From assembly GCA_963745175.1 (NCBI GenBank), contig CAVUWK010000001.1, forward strand, positions 248,001 to 312,000: a stretch of DNA of 64,000 nt. The letters run 5' to 3'. The stretch is from Bog-473 sp963745175 (GTDB lineage Bacteria > Actinomycetota > Acidimicrobiia > Acidimicrobiales > RAAP-2). Positions 8,006-17,188 of this stretch are shown in pieces. Positions within the stretch are counted from its first letter, which is position 1. Every line of letters begins with the position of its first letter. The notes under the pieces were generated by a model. The model searched no databases and had not been told where the DNA came from. It saw nothing but the letters and a program-made list of their open reading frames with translations. Made by a program: the position numbers and the translations under genes.

Positions 8006-8485
8006 CTAGCCCGGCAAATCCTCTGGCCGCTTCTTGGACAGTTGGCCTGACAAGAGGCCTGTGGATTGACCGACCTCGATCATATAGCCATCCGGATCGC
8101 GCATGTAGCAACGGATCTCGGAGTCCCGATCGATCGGAGGCGTGACAAATTCTGCCCCGCGCTCACTCCATTCCCTGTAGCAGGCGGCGATGTCCGCGAC
8201 CCGCAGATTTAAGAAGATCGACGTCGTGTCGTCGGGCTCATAATTCACCACCGAGATGCCGGGCTTGTCGGGCGTGGGCCCACCCCCGGGATTCATGATG
8301 ATCCAGGTGTTGGCGAGCTTCACCATGCATGGGTTCTCCTCGAGAACTACCTTCCCGCCCAGGACGCGTGAATAGAAATCGCGCGATTGGGCGACCTTCC
8401 GAACCGTGATGAACAATGTTGCAATGATCCCCTCAGAGGGAGCCGGCAGGTTCTCATAGTCAATGTATGGAGACTCATCGGCCAT
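8006..8485 (-). CDS. VOC (glyoxalase/bleomycin resistance) family protein
   Basis: The 159-residue protein has the two beta-alpha-beta-beta-beta modules of the vicinal oxygen chelate fold. Module one begins IIATLFITVRKVAQSRDFY with VLGGKVVLEE; module two contains IFLNLRVADIAACYREWSE and ends MRDPDGYMIEVGQ, where the glutamate is the usual metal ligand. The histidine usual in strand one is replaced by a hydrophobic residue, so the metal site may be incomplete. Start ATG 8485 has AAGGGA eight bases upstream. Members are dioxygenases, isomerases or resistance proteins, and the role here cannot be fixed. It is a single gene. Confidence 0.8.
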   Translation of the reverse strand: MADESPYIDYENLPAPSEGIIATLFITVRKVAQSRDFYSRVLGGKVVLEENPCMVKLANTWIIMNPGGGPTPDKPGISVVNYEPDDTTSIFLNLRVADIAACYREWSERGAEFVTPPIDRDSEIRCYMRDPDGYMIEVGQSTGLLSGQLSKKRPEDLPG

Positions 8486-9083
8486 CAAGTCATTCCCTTC
8501 GCTCGTGAGAGGCGACCCAGGACACAGACCGCCGACCTGTACGACTGCCGGCCACAAGTCGATGCGCTCAAAACCCCATTCTCTACTCCAGACAAACGGC
8601 TTCGCAATCCCCGACTGGGTATTGCTCTCAGTAGACCGCCTCGTGGATCCTCGGGCAGACCTGGACGACGAGGGAAGGGTCTGCGACATGGAGGTACACG
8701 CGCGAATAACCGAAACTCGGTCGGTGCGTGGACCGTCATTTGGGAATGGGACGCAATGAAGCGGGTTCTGGCCGAGCCAGAAGTCTCGTTCGAGCGAAAG
8801 TGAAGGACTGCCCGCTATCGCCGAAGTAGGTGACCAGGACACGTGGCACAGTCAACGTCAGTGAAGCGAGCCCCTGCAGCCCGGAGACGTCGTAGAAGTC
8901 GAGTTGAAGAACGGAAACTGGGCGTACCTTCAACTCGTCGGACTGACATACGTAACGAGAGACAGTGGGATCCCGAGGTCCAGCACTGGTTAGCGTCTCG
9001 TCGGGCCTCTACGCGGATCCCTTGTCCGACGAACAGATCGAGACGGTGACGGCGAGCACACCGGTGGCGCCACCCAGTCGCGG
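8486..9083. other. 600-base gap without a recognisable gene
   Basis: Between the VOC gene and the SRPBCC gene (both minus strand) several short frames occur on both strands, the longest about 90 codons. None carries a familiar motif, good ribosome binding site or strong codon bias. Promoter for the VOC gene should lie at the left end. Confidence 0.5.
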
Positions 9084-9543
9084 TCAAGCATCGCCGCTAG
9101 TCCGGTCGAGCGCCCGCAGCGACTCGGCTACTTCTCTGCGTAGCTGCCGCTGTCGAATCGGGCCCGCCAGCAACTTGCGATCCAGCGTCTTCAGATACAC
9201 GTCCCAACTGACGCTCACCAGCGCGATGGAGTCGAGCGGCGCGACTTCCCATTTCCAGTCGGCATACGATGGGTTGCCGTCCGCGTTCCAAGTCCGATAA
9301 CTGAAGCGTCGCAGATCTTTGTCGATCTCCTCAACGCGAGAGCGGCTCTGCCAGGACAGACCCCTGCTGGGGTGCATCTTCACCATCCATTCGGTTCCTC
9401 GGGTCAATTTCAGGGGCCGGCTCAACGACACGTTCAATAGCGCGGTTCCACTCGGGTAGTCGGTCGACGTCGGTGATCAACAGAAATGTAGCGTCGGGAG
9501 CGGCGTTGACACTGCCCGTCGCGGTACCATGAATCTCCTGCAT
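9084..9543 (-). pseudogene. SRPBCC (START/polyketide cyclase-like) protein, frameshifted
   Basis: The first part, from ATG 9543, reads MQEIHGTATGSVNAAPDATF and then DVDRLPEWNRAIERVVEPAP, the normal entry to an SRPBCC lipid-binding fold. The frame then breaks and continues one frame over with TRGTEWMVKMHPSRG and SRVEEIDKDLRRFSYRTWNA to a natural end at 9084. Removing one A from the AAATT run near 9406-9410 restores a continuous protein of about 152 residues. Each half is well conserved, so a consensus error or recent mutation is likelier than old decay. Ligand unknown. The cupin gene lies 27 bases upstream on the same strand. Confidence 0.7.
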
Positions 9544-9570
9544 CTTCGGCCTCCCCAGAGCGATTTCTCG

Positions 9571-9951
9571 TCACGGTCTGCTCTGCATCTCCTGCATGTT
9601 CTTTGCCATCACGGCTTCGGAGACAGCCAATTCGTCGGTCGGACTGAACTGGACGAACTCAGTACCCGCAATCGCTGCCGGGGTATGTCCGGGCGTCATG
9701 TAGAAGGCCTCGCCCGGCGCGATCACTTCCTCTCGGTCGGCGTAGGTCACTGTCATTCTTCCCTTGAACACGTATCCCCAGTGTGGGCATTGGCACCGGT
9801 CATCGGGTAGGCCCTTGAGCATCGGAGCCAGGTCAGAGTCCTGACGAATCGACACGAAGTTGACGGTATAACCATCGAACTCCTCAGTCCGATCCTCGGC
9901 GATACCAAAGTCGCCGACCTTTGACGCGCTTTCCCTCGATACCTTCGACAC
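9571..9951 (-). CDS. Cupin-domain protein
   Basis: This 126-residue protein contains one cupin barrel. Motif one is reduced to CPHWGYVFKGRMTVTY, with one histidine, and motif two is PGEAFYMTPGHTPAAIAGTE. The usual two histidines plus glutamate of motif one are not complete, so metal binding is doubtful. The start is GTG 9951, with AAAGGAG eight bases upstream. It sits 27 bases upstream of the frameshifted SRPBCC gene on the same strand, suggesting a two-gene unit. Enzyme role unknown; cupins of this size are often sensors or small isomerases. Confidence 0.8.
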   Translation of the reverse strand: MSKVSRESASKVGDFGIAEDRTEEFDGYTVNFVSIRQDSDLAPMLKGLPDDRCQCPHWGYVFKGRMTVTYADREEVIAPGEAFYMTPGHTPAAIAGTEFVQFSPTDELAVSEAVMAKNMQEMQSRP

Positions 9952-10309
9952 GCTGAGGCTCCTTTCCAGGTTTGCACCACGACGAGGCGGGTTTGTATTT
10001 GAGTATGAGGCATCGCAGAGACCGTGGGTCGGAATGTCAGCATTGGCTTTCGGTTGTCACGAAAACCTCAGTGTGATTTCAGGCCATTCCAAGCTTCGAC
10101 ATCTCACGGTCCGTGATTCTTAGTGGGACCTGAGCATCGTGCCCGAGTTCGTTGGGGAGGTGAATCAGATCGAGCTTCCCTACTTTGGGCGTGAGGATTT
10201 TCGGCCGTGCAAGATCGAGGCGACGAGCGAAACGACCCGGCATCGTCGAGGTGTATGCGTTACCGTTCTTTTAGGCGGGTTCGGCGAGGGCGGCGAGGAG
10301 GGGATGACC
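9952..10309. other. Divergent intergenic region
   Basis: The 358 bases separate the cupin gene (minus) from the ABM-repeat gene (plus). An open frame continues upstream of 10310 to 10139, but it lacks family resemblance. The only clear signals are the Shine-Dalgarno elements at each end: AAAGGAG for the cupin and GAGGAGGGG before 10310. Confidence 0.45.
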
Positions 10310-10900
10310 ATGTTCATCCAGGTGTTTCAGGTACAACTTCGCGACGCGGAGCTCTGGTCGCGGCGGACAGAAACGTGGCGTCGGGACATAAAGCCGAAGA
10401 CAACCGGATTCCTCGGTTTCACTTCTGGCGTCACCACCGAGGGATACATGATCACGTTGGCTCGCTTCAGATCGGAGCAGGCCGCGAAAGTGGACAACGA
10501 CCTACCCGAGCAAGGGGCATGGATCGAAGAGACATCAAAGGCTTTCGATGGCGAAGTCACGTTCCACGACTGCCGTGAGGTCGACAGCCTCCTTGACGGC
10601 GGTTCCGACGATGCCGGGTTCGTGCAGATCATGCAAGGGCGGGCGAACGATCAGACGCAGATGCGCCGTCAGATGACGAAGATGGAGGGCGACTTACGCA
10701 AAGTCCGCCCTGACCTCATTGGCGCAACCATGGCCTGGCATGGTGATGGGGGTTTCACACAGGCCGCCTATTTCACCTCCGAAGAAGAGACACGCAAGAA
10801 TGAGCAGACCATGGCTCGGAGCCCCGTCTACAAACAATTCATGGGCCTTATCGAGGGCGACCTGACTTTTTACGACCTGAGCAGCCCCGACTTCGAATAG
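10310..10900 (+). CDS. Tandem ABM-like (dimeric alpha-beta barrel) protein
   Basis: The 196-residue protein is an internal duplication. Repeat one opens FIQVFQVQLRDAELWSRR and repeat two opens FVQIMQGRANDQTQMRRQM near residue 107. Each is followed by a strand containing a TGFLGFTSG or LIGATMAWHGDGG segment. This is the pattern of two ferredoxin-like ABM/EthD-type barrels in one chain. Such proteins are widespread in actinobacteria without a known function. ATG 10310 has AGGAGG at ideal distance; ATG 10304 is too close to it. No signal peptide. It may form a two-gene unit with 11053, although the gap is 152 bases. Confidence 0.7.
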   Translation: MFIQVFQVQLRDAELWSRRTETWRRDIKPKTTGFLGFTSGVTTEGYMITLARFRSEQAAKVDNDLPEQGAWIEETSKAFDGEVTFHDCREVDSLLDGGSDDAGFVQIMQGRANDQTQMRRQMTKMEGDLRKVRPDLIGATMAWHGDGGFTQAAYFTSEEETRKNEQTMARSPVYKQFMGLIEGDLTFYDLSSPDFE

Positions 10901-11052
10901 CTGGTTTTGCCTCTGAGCTTCGAACCGTACCTCCGCAGTAATCAGGTTGATGACCCAGCGGAGGAAGTGTCAATGACGTTGGCATGTCTCGCTGACCGGT
11001 TGCGACGCTGCCTAGGCTGGCGCCGAACGGACCGGCCGATTGGAGGAGTCTC

Positions 11053-11397
11053 ATGGGAGTGCAGGTCGACATATGGGTGTGGAAGCAGTTCAGCATGGCC
11101 CCCGACACCGAGTTGGACTGGACGTTCTGGATAACCGGAGCGGACGGGATCTCCATGATCGACCCGGAGCACTTTTACTGGATGAGTGCCGTACCCGACT
11201 ACGAACCGAATCCGAACCCGGACTTGCCGGCCTACGCCACTGGGCTGGCCTTGACCGAGCAGGGCGCTTATCGGCCCTACCAATACCCCGCCGGTGGCAA
11301 CAACGCCGTGTGGCAGGCGACGCTCAAGACCTCGAGCGGCCCGGAGGAAGGATTCACCTGGTTCAGGCCGCGGATGCTCATGGCCCCGGGATCCTGA
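11053..11397 (+). CDS. Hypothetical protein rich in aromatic residues
   Basis: I do not recognise this 114-residue protein. It is rich in Trp, Tyr and Pro (DIWVWKQFSMAPDTELDWTF, DPEHFYWMSAVPDYEPNPNP) with no signal peptide or membrane segment. GGAGGAG lies six bases before ATG 11053, so translation is likely. The stop (11395-11397) is one base before the ATG of the next small gene, so the two are probably translationally coupled. A secreted or phage origin is not indicated. Confidence 0.6.
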   Translation: MGVQVDIWVWKQFSMAPDTELDWTFWITGADGISMIDPEHFYWMSAVPDYEPNPNPDLPAYATGLALTEQGAYRPYQYPAGGNNAVWQATLKTSSGPEEGFTWFRPRMLMAPGS

Positions 11398-11398
11398 G

Positions 11399-11641
11399 AT
11401 GCTCAGCGTCCACATAGTCCATGACGACGACGGCCGGATTCTCGCGGTGGCCGATGCCGCCGACACGCCCGGTCCCGGAGGCGTTGTGCTTCACCATGCG
11501 CCGCGTCCCCGGTCGGGCCAGCATGCGGTTCTTGTTACCCTGAACGACCAGCAGCGGGAGCTACACGCCCTCGACTTGATCCGCGACTTCGAGCTCGACC
11601 GTCAGGCGTCGCCCCTTGCGCTGCGCCGTCGCTCTCCGTAG
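11399..11641 (+). CDS. Small hypothetical protein, 80 residues
   Basis: The frame starts with ATG 11399, one base after the stop of the preceding gene, and reads MLSVHIVHDDDGRILAVADA, then HAVLVTLNDQQRELHALDLI. A predicted beta-beta-beta-alpha arrangement with charged C-terminus is all that can be said. The tight spacing and clean codon bias support a real second gene in a small operon with 11053. It has no recognisable motif, signal peptide or metal ligand. Confidence 0.5.
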   Translation: MLSVHIVHDDDGRILAVADAADTPGPGGVVLHHAPRPRSGQHAVLVTLNDQQRELHALDLIRDFELDRQASPLALRRRSP

Positions 11642-12005
11642 CCCACCGCAAGCACGAGCGAATGTCCGCACGGAGCGACTCCGGGGCCTCGATGGGCTCG
11701 CGGCGGCAGGGGACACGTTCGCACCAAGGAGCGCCGCGCAGCGGGTCATGATGGTCTCCTCGAGTTCGGTTGATCGGGGCGAGCACAGACGGGAAACCAC
11801 GGCGAAACTCAGCGCCCTTGGGCTCCGAGAGTCTGGCCGCCGCGGGTATGGCTCCAACCCGGTCTTGGCACTTCTGCGGCGTCGTCTGATGGTCCGACGC
11901 CGTCCGCTGCGGACGCCGGGGTGCGTCGATAGGGCCTCGGGTCCGGCAGGAGTCCCAGAGCCCATGGGTTTGCGCGGGGCTCGGGGCTACGGTTGCCCTC
12001 GATAT
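11642..12005. other. Gap without a recognisable gene
   Basis: The 364 bases upstream of the FAD oxidoreductase remain open in that gene's frame but read as arginine- and serine-rich non-coding sequence. No ribosome binding site is found before ATG 12006, and no clear promoter box. Confidence 0.4.
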
Positions 12006-13436
12006 ATGAGTGAGCGTTCGGAAGTAGAGACTGACTACCTCGTCGTGGGCGCGGGGGCACTCGGAATGGGGTTCGTGGATGCCCTGATCAAGAACTCCGA
12101 CTCCGACGTCGTGATGATCGATCGAGGGCACCGGCCCGGTGGTCACTGGCTCGACTCCTACCCGTTCGTCCGGTTGCACCAGCCGTCGATGAACTACGGC
12201 GTGAACTCGACTCCGCTGGGGGAGGACCGGATCGAGCGCGAAGGACGAGACGCGGGCTTCTACGAGCGAGCCACTGGAGCCGAGATCTGCGGCTACTACG
12301 ACGAGGTCATGTGCCACCGATTCTTGCCATCAGGCCAGGTGCGCTTCTTCCCGATGTGCGACTACCTCGGCGGCGGACGATTCCGATCCAGATTGACCGG
12401 CGCAGAGACGAGCGTATCGGTGCGACGCGGCGTCGTCGACGCGACGTATATGGCGTCTCGGGTTCCCGCCACTGACCCCCCACCATTCGAAGTATCCGAT
12501 GGGGCCGTATGCGTCCCGGCCGGTGCGTTGACGAGCATCACGGAGCCTCCCGTTGGCTATGTGATCATCGGCGCGGGCAAGACGGCCATGGATGCCGGGT
12601 GTTGGCTCCTCGATCAAGGTACGCCGCCCGGCGACATCACCTGGATCCGTCCTGGCGACTCGTGGATCTTGAACCGCGCCTTCTTCCAACCAGGCGTGGG
12701 TGTGGTTCCCACGTTCGAGGGTGTGGTCCTGCAGCTCGAAGCGGTGACCGAGTGCGACTCGATCGAGCAGGTCTACGAGCGACTCGAGGAATGCCAGGTC
12801 ATGTCACGTATCGACCGATCCGTCGAGCCAACCATGCTGAAAGGCGCCACGGCGAGCCTTGGAGAGCTCGACCAACTGCGACGCATTGAGAACGTGGTCA
12901 GACTCGGGCACGTCGAGCGGATCTCTGCGGATGCGATCACGCTTCAACAAGGATCGATTCCGACAAGCCACGATCACGTGCACGTTCACTGCGCATCGGC
13001 CGGGCTGAGCGACAACCCGCCGAAGCCGATCTTCGACGACGGCACCATCGTGCTGCAACCGGTCACGCGTGTCAGCATCAGCCTGTCCGCCGGGCTGATC
13101 GGCCTGGTCGAGGCCTCGGAACGATCGAAGGCCGAGAAGAATCGTCTCTGCCGTCCAAATGCGTGGCCCCACACGCCGTTCGATTGGATACGGCACTTGT
13201 TGACCGGGATGAAAACCGAAATGGAATGGCAGAGCGCTCCCGACGTCCTCGCATGGGTGGAAGCCTCGCGCCTCAATCTCGTGAAGGGTCTCGATCAGGA
13301 CCCCGCCAAGGCCGCGGTGAGAGAACTGCAGCACCGCTTCTTGACTGCGCTGTTTCCCGCCCTGACCAAGCTCGATACATACGCGTCGCGCGCCACGCCC
13401 ACCGAGCGCGCACGGATGTTCGGAACGATCATGTAA
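12006..13436 (+). CDS. FAD/NAD(P)-binding oxidoreductase (flavin monooxygenase-like)
   Basis: The 476-residue protein begins with an FAD Rossmann motif, DYLVVGAGALGMGFVDAL, followed by DRGHRPGGHWLDSYPFV, in which the GGHW turn resembles the GGxW of flavin monooxygenases. A second nucleotide motif, GYVIIGAGKTAMDAGCWLL near residue 181, should bind NAD(P)H. The last 80 residues are helical. The BVMO fingerprint FxGxxxHxxxW is absent, so I call it only an FAD/NAD(P) oxidoreductase. Start ATG 12006 gives the motif at residue 12, as in relatives; no Shine-Dalgarno is visible. It stands upstream of the hydrolase-cyclase fusion, 81 bases apart, same strand. Confidence 0.8.
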   Translation: MSERSEVETDYLVVGAGALGMGFVDALIKNSDSDVVMIDRGHRPGGHWLDSYPFVRLHQPSMNYGVNSTPLGEDRIEREGRDAGFYERATGAEICGYYDEVMCHRFLPSGQVRFFPMCDYLGGGRFRSRLTGAETSVSVRRGVVDATYMASRVPATDPPPFEVSDGAVCVPAGALTSITEPPVGYVIIGAGKTAMDAGCWLLDQGTPPGDITWIRPGDSWILNRAFFQPGVGVVPTFEGVVLQLEAVTECDSIEQVYERLEECQVMSRIDRSVEPTMLKGATASLGELDQLRRIENVVRLGHVERISADAITLQQGSIPTSHDHVHVHCASAGLSDNPPKPIFDDGTIVLQPVTRVSISLSAGLIGLVEASERSKAEKNRLCRPNAWPHTPFDWIRHLLTGMKTEMEWQSAPDVLAWVEASRLNLVKGLDQDPAKAAVRELQHRFLTALFPALTKLDTYASRATPTERARMFGTIM

Positions 13437-13517
13437 GCCGTCAGGGACACACCTCCTCGGGCGGCGGTGCACATCGGCAGCCTTGCGCAGGTCTCGAACT
13501 TCGTTAGCCTTTGGGTC

Positions 13518-14858
13518 GTGGCAGACGTTCCAGAGACCCGTTACGCCACCACGACAGATGGCCTCCACATTGCGTACCAAGTCGAAGGGAGCGGACCCCT
13601 CGATCTCATCGAGTTGGGCAATGGGACCCTCTTCTCGGTCGACGCCGCCGCCGAGCAGCCACGCTGGCGAGCCTATGTGGACAGATTGAGTTCCTTCTCT
13701 CGGCTGATCCGATTCGACCTGAGGGGTATTGGCCTGTCGGACCCCCTGGGCTCGTCTGATCCCCCGACGGTGGAACAGTGGTCGGCTGACGCGCTCGCAG
13801 TCTTGGACGACCAGGGGGCCGAGCAGGCAGCGGTACTCGGCGTCCATTTCGGCGGACTCGCCGCCCTCTGGCTCGCTGCCACCCACCCGGAACGGGTGCG
13901 TGCGCTCGTGTTGGTCAATGCCTTCGCCCGCCTCACCCGAAGTGACGACTACCCCTTTGGCGTGCCCGTCTCCGTGTTGGAGCGATTCCGAGATTCGCTC
14001 ATCGAGCCACGGTCGGCGACGGGCGACGACCTTCCTCTCATGGCCCCGAGTATGGCCTCCGATCCGGGCTTCGCCGCGTGGTGGCGCCGAGAGGGGCATC
14101 GGGGGGCGAGCCCGGCGGCGGCGCGGGCCGTGTGGCGGGCGACGGACACCGATCTGCGACCCATTCTGAGCGGGTTGCGAGTCCCAACACTGGTGCTCCA
14201 CGCCCGTGACAACCCGTACTGCTGGGTCGGCAACGGACGCTTTCTCGCCGAGCACATCGCCGGTGCCCGCTACGTCGAGCTCGATACCGCTGACCACATC
14301 CCGTGGGCGAGCAACGCGGACGTTGCCGGGGAGATCGAGGAGTTTCTGACAGGGACGCGGCAGATGGCGCCCAGCGATCGCCTCTTGGCCACGGTCCTCT
14401 TCTCTGACATCGTGGGCTCGACCGAACAGGTGACGGCACTCGGCGACCGGACCTGGGCGGCACGCCTCGAACAACACGATGGCGCGATCGATCGACAGCT
14501 GGCCCGATTCGGCGGGCATCTGGTCAAGCGGACGGGCGATGGGGTACTTGCCACCTTCGACGGACCTGCCCGGGCCGTGCAAGGTGCGCTTGCCATCCGC
14601 GATGCCCTTCGGCAACTCGGCCTCGATGTCCGCATCGGGTTACACACAGGTGAGATCGAGCGGCGTGGTGACGATGTCGCGGGCCTCGCTGTGCATCTCG
14701 CGCAACGGGTTCAGTCCTTGGCGCGTCCCGGTGAGGTGTTGGTGTCGCGGACCGTGGTCGACCTCGTTGTCGGATCCGATCTCTCTTTCGAAGACCGGGG
14801 AGAGCAGGAACTGAAAGGCGTGCCAGGTATGTGGCGTGTGTCCGCCGTCGTCGGCTGA
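13518..14858 (+). CDS. Alpha/beta-hydrolase-like domain fused to class III adenylate/guanylate cyclase
   Basis: Residues about 5-270 form an alpha/beta-hydrolase fold (HIAYQVEGSGPLDLI, FDLRGIGLSDP, PTLVLHARDNPYC, DTADHIPW). Residues about 285-446 are a class III cyclase with the first metal aspartate in VLFSDIVGSTE and the second in KRTGDGVLATFDGP, so two-metal catalysis looks intact. In the hydrolase domain the nucleophile elbow GxSxG reads GVHFG: serine is replaced by histidine, so this half is probably a ligand sensor. GTG 13518 follows TAGCCT by seven bases with no Shine-Dalgarno, suggesting a leaderless message. Similar hydrolase-cyclase fusions, such as Rv1900c, are common in actinobacteria. 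Confidence 0.85.
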   Translation: MADVPETRYATTTDGLHIAYQVEGSGPLDLIELGNGTLFSVDAAAEQPRWRAYVDRLSSFSRLIRFDLRGIGLSDPLGSSDPPTVEQWSADALAVLDDQGAEQAAVLGVHFGGLAALWLAATHPERVRALVLVNAFARLTRSDDYPFGVPVSVLERFRDSLIEPRSATGDDLPLMAPSMASDPGFAAWWRREGHRGASPAAARAVWRATDTDLRPILSGLRVPTLVLHARDNPYCWVGNGRFLAEHIAGARYVELDTADHIPWASNADVAGEIEEFLTGTRQMAPSDRLLATVLFSDIVGSTEQVTALGDRTWAARLEQHDGAIDRQLARFGGHLVKRTGDGVLATFDGPARAVQGALAIRDALRQLGLDVRIGLHTGEIERRGDDVAGLAVHLAQRVQSLARPGEVLVSRTVVDLVVGSDLSFEDRGEQELKGVPGMWRVSAVVG

Positions 14859-14940
14859 TACCCCCGTGCACGCTGTTGCTCATACGGCGGGTTGTGGATG
14901 ACCCCACACACCTGGGCTTGGTGAGTCGCCTGAACTCCCT

Positions 14941-15795
14941 TTACGGGAGCACTTCAAGTGCTTCTTGGTCGAGCACCAAGTCTGTAGCGGCAAGATTCTC
15001 CTCCAAGTGCGACAGCGACGAAGTTCCGGGGATGAGCAGTACGGTTGGGGCCTGCTGGAGTAACCAGGCGAGCGCAACTTGAGCCGGCGTTGCACCGAGT
15101 CGACGAGCCGTAACCTCGACGGAGGCTGCACGGAGAACCGGGTTGTCGGGATTGAAGGCGGAGCCCAACGGAAAAAATGGGACGAAGGGAATACCATCAG
15201 ACCGGCAAGCGTCGAAGACGTCCACTCCTGAGGTATCAGCCAAATTGTAAGAATTCTGGACGCACGCGACGTCGATCAGAGATTGAGCGGTCCGGTACTG
15301 CTCCAAGTCGACGTTGCTCAATCCAATGCTGCCGATCAGACCCTCTTGACGCAGGGCTTCCATGGCGTCCAGCTGCTCGGTGAGCAAAACGTCGGATTCC
15401 GGATGTCGACGCAGATTGACGACGGGGACTTGCCCCAAACCGAGGGATTCGAGATTGGCCTCGACTCCGGCTCGGAGTTGGTCGGGCCGTTGCGCAGCAT
15501 GCCACCGGCCCTGATCGTCTCTTGCAGCCCCTACCTTCGACACAATCACCAACTCCTCCGGATAGGGATAAAGCGCCTCGCGCAGTAATTCGTTGGCCAC
15601 ATCGGGTCCATAGAACTGCGCCGTGTCGATGTGGTTCACCCCGGCGTCTACCGCACGACGAAGTACTCTCAACGCACTATCTCGATCTTTGGGCGGACCG
15701 AACACACCCGGACCGGGGAGTTGCATCGCACCAAAGCCCATGCGGCGGACAAATCGGCCTCCAAGTTGGACAGATTGTTTCGGTTCACTAGGCAT
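14941..15795 (-). CDS. Aldo/keto reductase
   Basis: The 284-residue TIM-barrel protein has the AKR landmarks: GFGAMQLPGPGVFG near the start, DAGVNHIDTAQFYGPD with the catalytic Asp and Tyr, VIVSKVG with the catalytic Lys, and the NADPH pocket at the end (PGTSSLSHLEENLAA). The usual catalytic His in strand four reads VVNLRRHPESD, where xxHxxD is usual in this subgroup. It probably reduces small aldehydes or ketones with NADPH in the cytosol. ATG 15795 lies seven bases after TATACC without a Shine-Dalgarno, possibly leaderless. It is a single gene, divergent from 16004 and convergent with the cyclase. Confidence 0.85.
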   Translation of the reverse strand: MPSEPKQSVQLGGRFVRRMGFGAMQLPGPGVFGPPKDRDSALRVLRRAVDAGVNHIDTAQFYGPDVANELLREALYPYPEELVIVSKVGAARDDQGRWHAAQRPDQLRAGVEANLESLGLGQVPVVNLRRHPESDVLLTEQLDAMEALRQEGLIGSIGLSNVDLEQYRTAQSLIDVACVQNSYNLADTSGVDVFDACRSDGIPFVPFFPLGSAFNPDNPVLRAASVEVTARRLGATPAQVALAWLLQQAPTVLLIPGTSSLSHLEENLAATDLVLDQEALEVLP

Positions 15796-16003
15796 GGACT
15801 TCGGTATACCTGGAACGATCGTCTCTCGAGACAACGCCGACTTTGAGGCGACCGGTTTCAACTCCTCTGTGGAATTGCGTGTTGCCCCGATGGCGCGGAG
15901 TCCTGCGGTGCGGCAGGGCCACCAAGATGAAGCCGGGTGTTCGGACGCTCTTTCCATGGTTGACAACCCCGCACGTCCTCCAGACCCATTTTGGGGGGCC
16001 GCT

Positions 16004-16489
16004 ATGGTTTGCCTCATGGCTCATGAAACAAGCACCGGGGCGTCCCCGATTGTCAAAGGTCTGATGAATAACCTCCGGGAGATTCTTCCCCAGGAGCAGC
16101 GCCAAAAGCTTGACGGATATGCAGAACGGGCGGAAGCTTCGACGCCAAAGGGGGACTTCCACCGGGCCAGGCACTGTCTCCATTGGGCCGTGAAGGTGGC
16201 TGAGAGCTCGGAGCACTCGCACCTTTCGGGCATCGCGATCCGTCTCAAGGAAACGCACAGGGCCTGGAAAGACGTGTGGCTCGGAGCGGAGTTCGGATCC
16301 GAGGTCGAGATCGGTAAAGGCAACCCTTCGCAGGAGATCAAGGGCGATCAAAAGATCGGACCGGGCGAGGACATCGAACTGCTATGGGTCGAGGAGGCGA
16401 CGGACGTTGCGAAGGAGGCCGCAAAACTGTCCGGCTGGGAGAACGTCCCGTGGGAGGAACTCCTGGAAGACGTTCTCAACGTCAGCTAG
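16004..16489 (+). CDS. Hypothetical helical acidic protein
   Basis: I do not recognise this 161-residue protein. It is predicted mostly helical and acidic: IVKGLMNNLREILPQEQRQK, ARHCLHWAVKVAESSEHS, and an acidic C-terminus WEELLEDVLNVS. There is no signal peptide or membrane segment. GGGGGG lies about six bases before ATG 16004; ATG 16016 is an in-frame alternative. Its stop is 15 bases from the stop of the convergent SDR gene. Strand-specific codon bias supports a real gene. Function unknown. Confidence 0.55.
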   Translation: MVCLMAHETSTGASPIVKGLMNNLREILPQEQRQKLDGYAERAEASTPKGDFHRARHCLHWAVKVAESSEHSHLSGIAIRLKETHRAWKDVWLGAEFGSEVEIGKGNPSQEIKGDQKIGPGEDIELLWVEEATDVAKEAAKLSGWENVPWEELLEDVLNVS

Positions 16490-16504
16490 AGCATCGGCGT
16501 TCCC

Positions 16505-17188
16505 TCACCAGGCGAGTGCGCCCTCGCCTTCCTGGAAGGTGCCGGTAGGGCCTTCCAGGCCGATTGTGGCCATCCGCACGATTACCTCTGCGCCCTTTTC
16601 AACGGGCTGGCCGGCCCCGCTGAAGGGAGTGAGTTCGGTAGAAGTGAAGCCGGGCTCGACGGCATTGAACTTGATACCTGGAAATGTCTTCGCGTACTGA
16701 ACAGTAAGCATCGAGACGGCGGCCTTGCTTGAGCCATAGACGATGCTAGGAAAGTGGAATTGGCGCCGGTCTGGATTTGTGACGGCCCAGAATGACCCGA
16801 GGGCGCTCGAGACATTGACCACCACTGGGTTCTCGGACTGAGCCAGCAGCGGGAGCGCGGCCTGGGTAACACGGATGAGTCCGATTGCGTTGGTATCGAA
16901 TACCTTCAGTGCGACCGGGCCGGTGACGTCGGAAGTACTGATGCCGGCGTTGTTGACCAGGACGTCCAGACGGCCTTCGCGCTCTGCGATGACACCCACG
17001 GCGGTCTCGACCGACGCGTCGTCAGTCACGTCGAGCTGCACGAACTGACCACCGAGTTGCGCCGCCGCCGCCGATCCACGTTCGACGCTGCGCGCCCCGA
17101 GGTAAACGGTGTGCCCGCGCTCGGCCAACTGCCGGGCAGTCTCGTAGCCCAGACCCTTGTTGGCTCCGGTGATGAGCGTCACGGTCAT
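16505..17188 (-). CDS. Short-chain dehydrogenase/reductase (SDR)
   Basis: Classical SDR of 227 residues. The cofactor motif TGxxxGxG reads ITGANKGLGYETARQLAERG, NNAG is present (VLVNNAGISTSD), and the catalytic triad is Ser in VVVNVSSALGSF, Tyr and Lys in IVYGSSKAAVSM. The loop QFHFPSIVYG is of the carbonyl reductase-like subgroup that often acts on ketones with NADPH. ATG 17188 follows GGGAGGAG at about eleven bases. Cytosolic, single gene. Substrate not predictable. Confidence 0.85.
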   Translation of the reverse strand: MTVTLITGANKGLGYETARQLAERGHTVYLGARSVERGSAAAAQLGGQFVQLDVTDDASVETAVGVIAEREGRLDVLVNNAGISTSDVTGPVALKVFDTNAIGLIRVTQAALPLLAQSENPVVVNVSSALGSFWAVTNPDRRQFHFPSIVYGSSKAAVSMLTVQYAKTFPGIKFNAVEPGFTSTELTPFSGAGQPVEKGAEVIVRMATIGLEGPTGTFQEGEGALAW

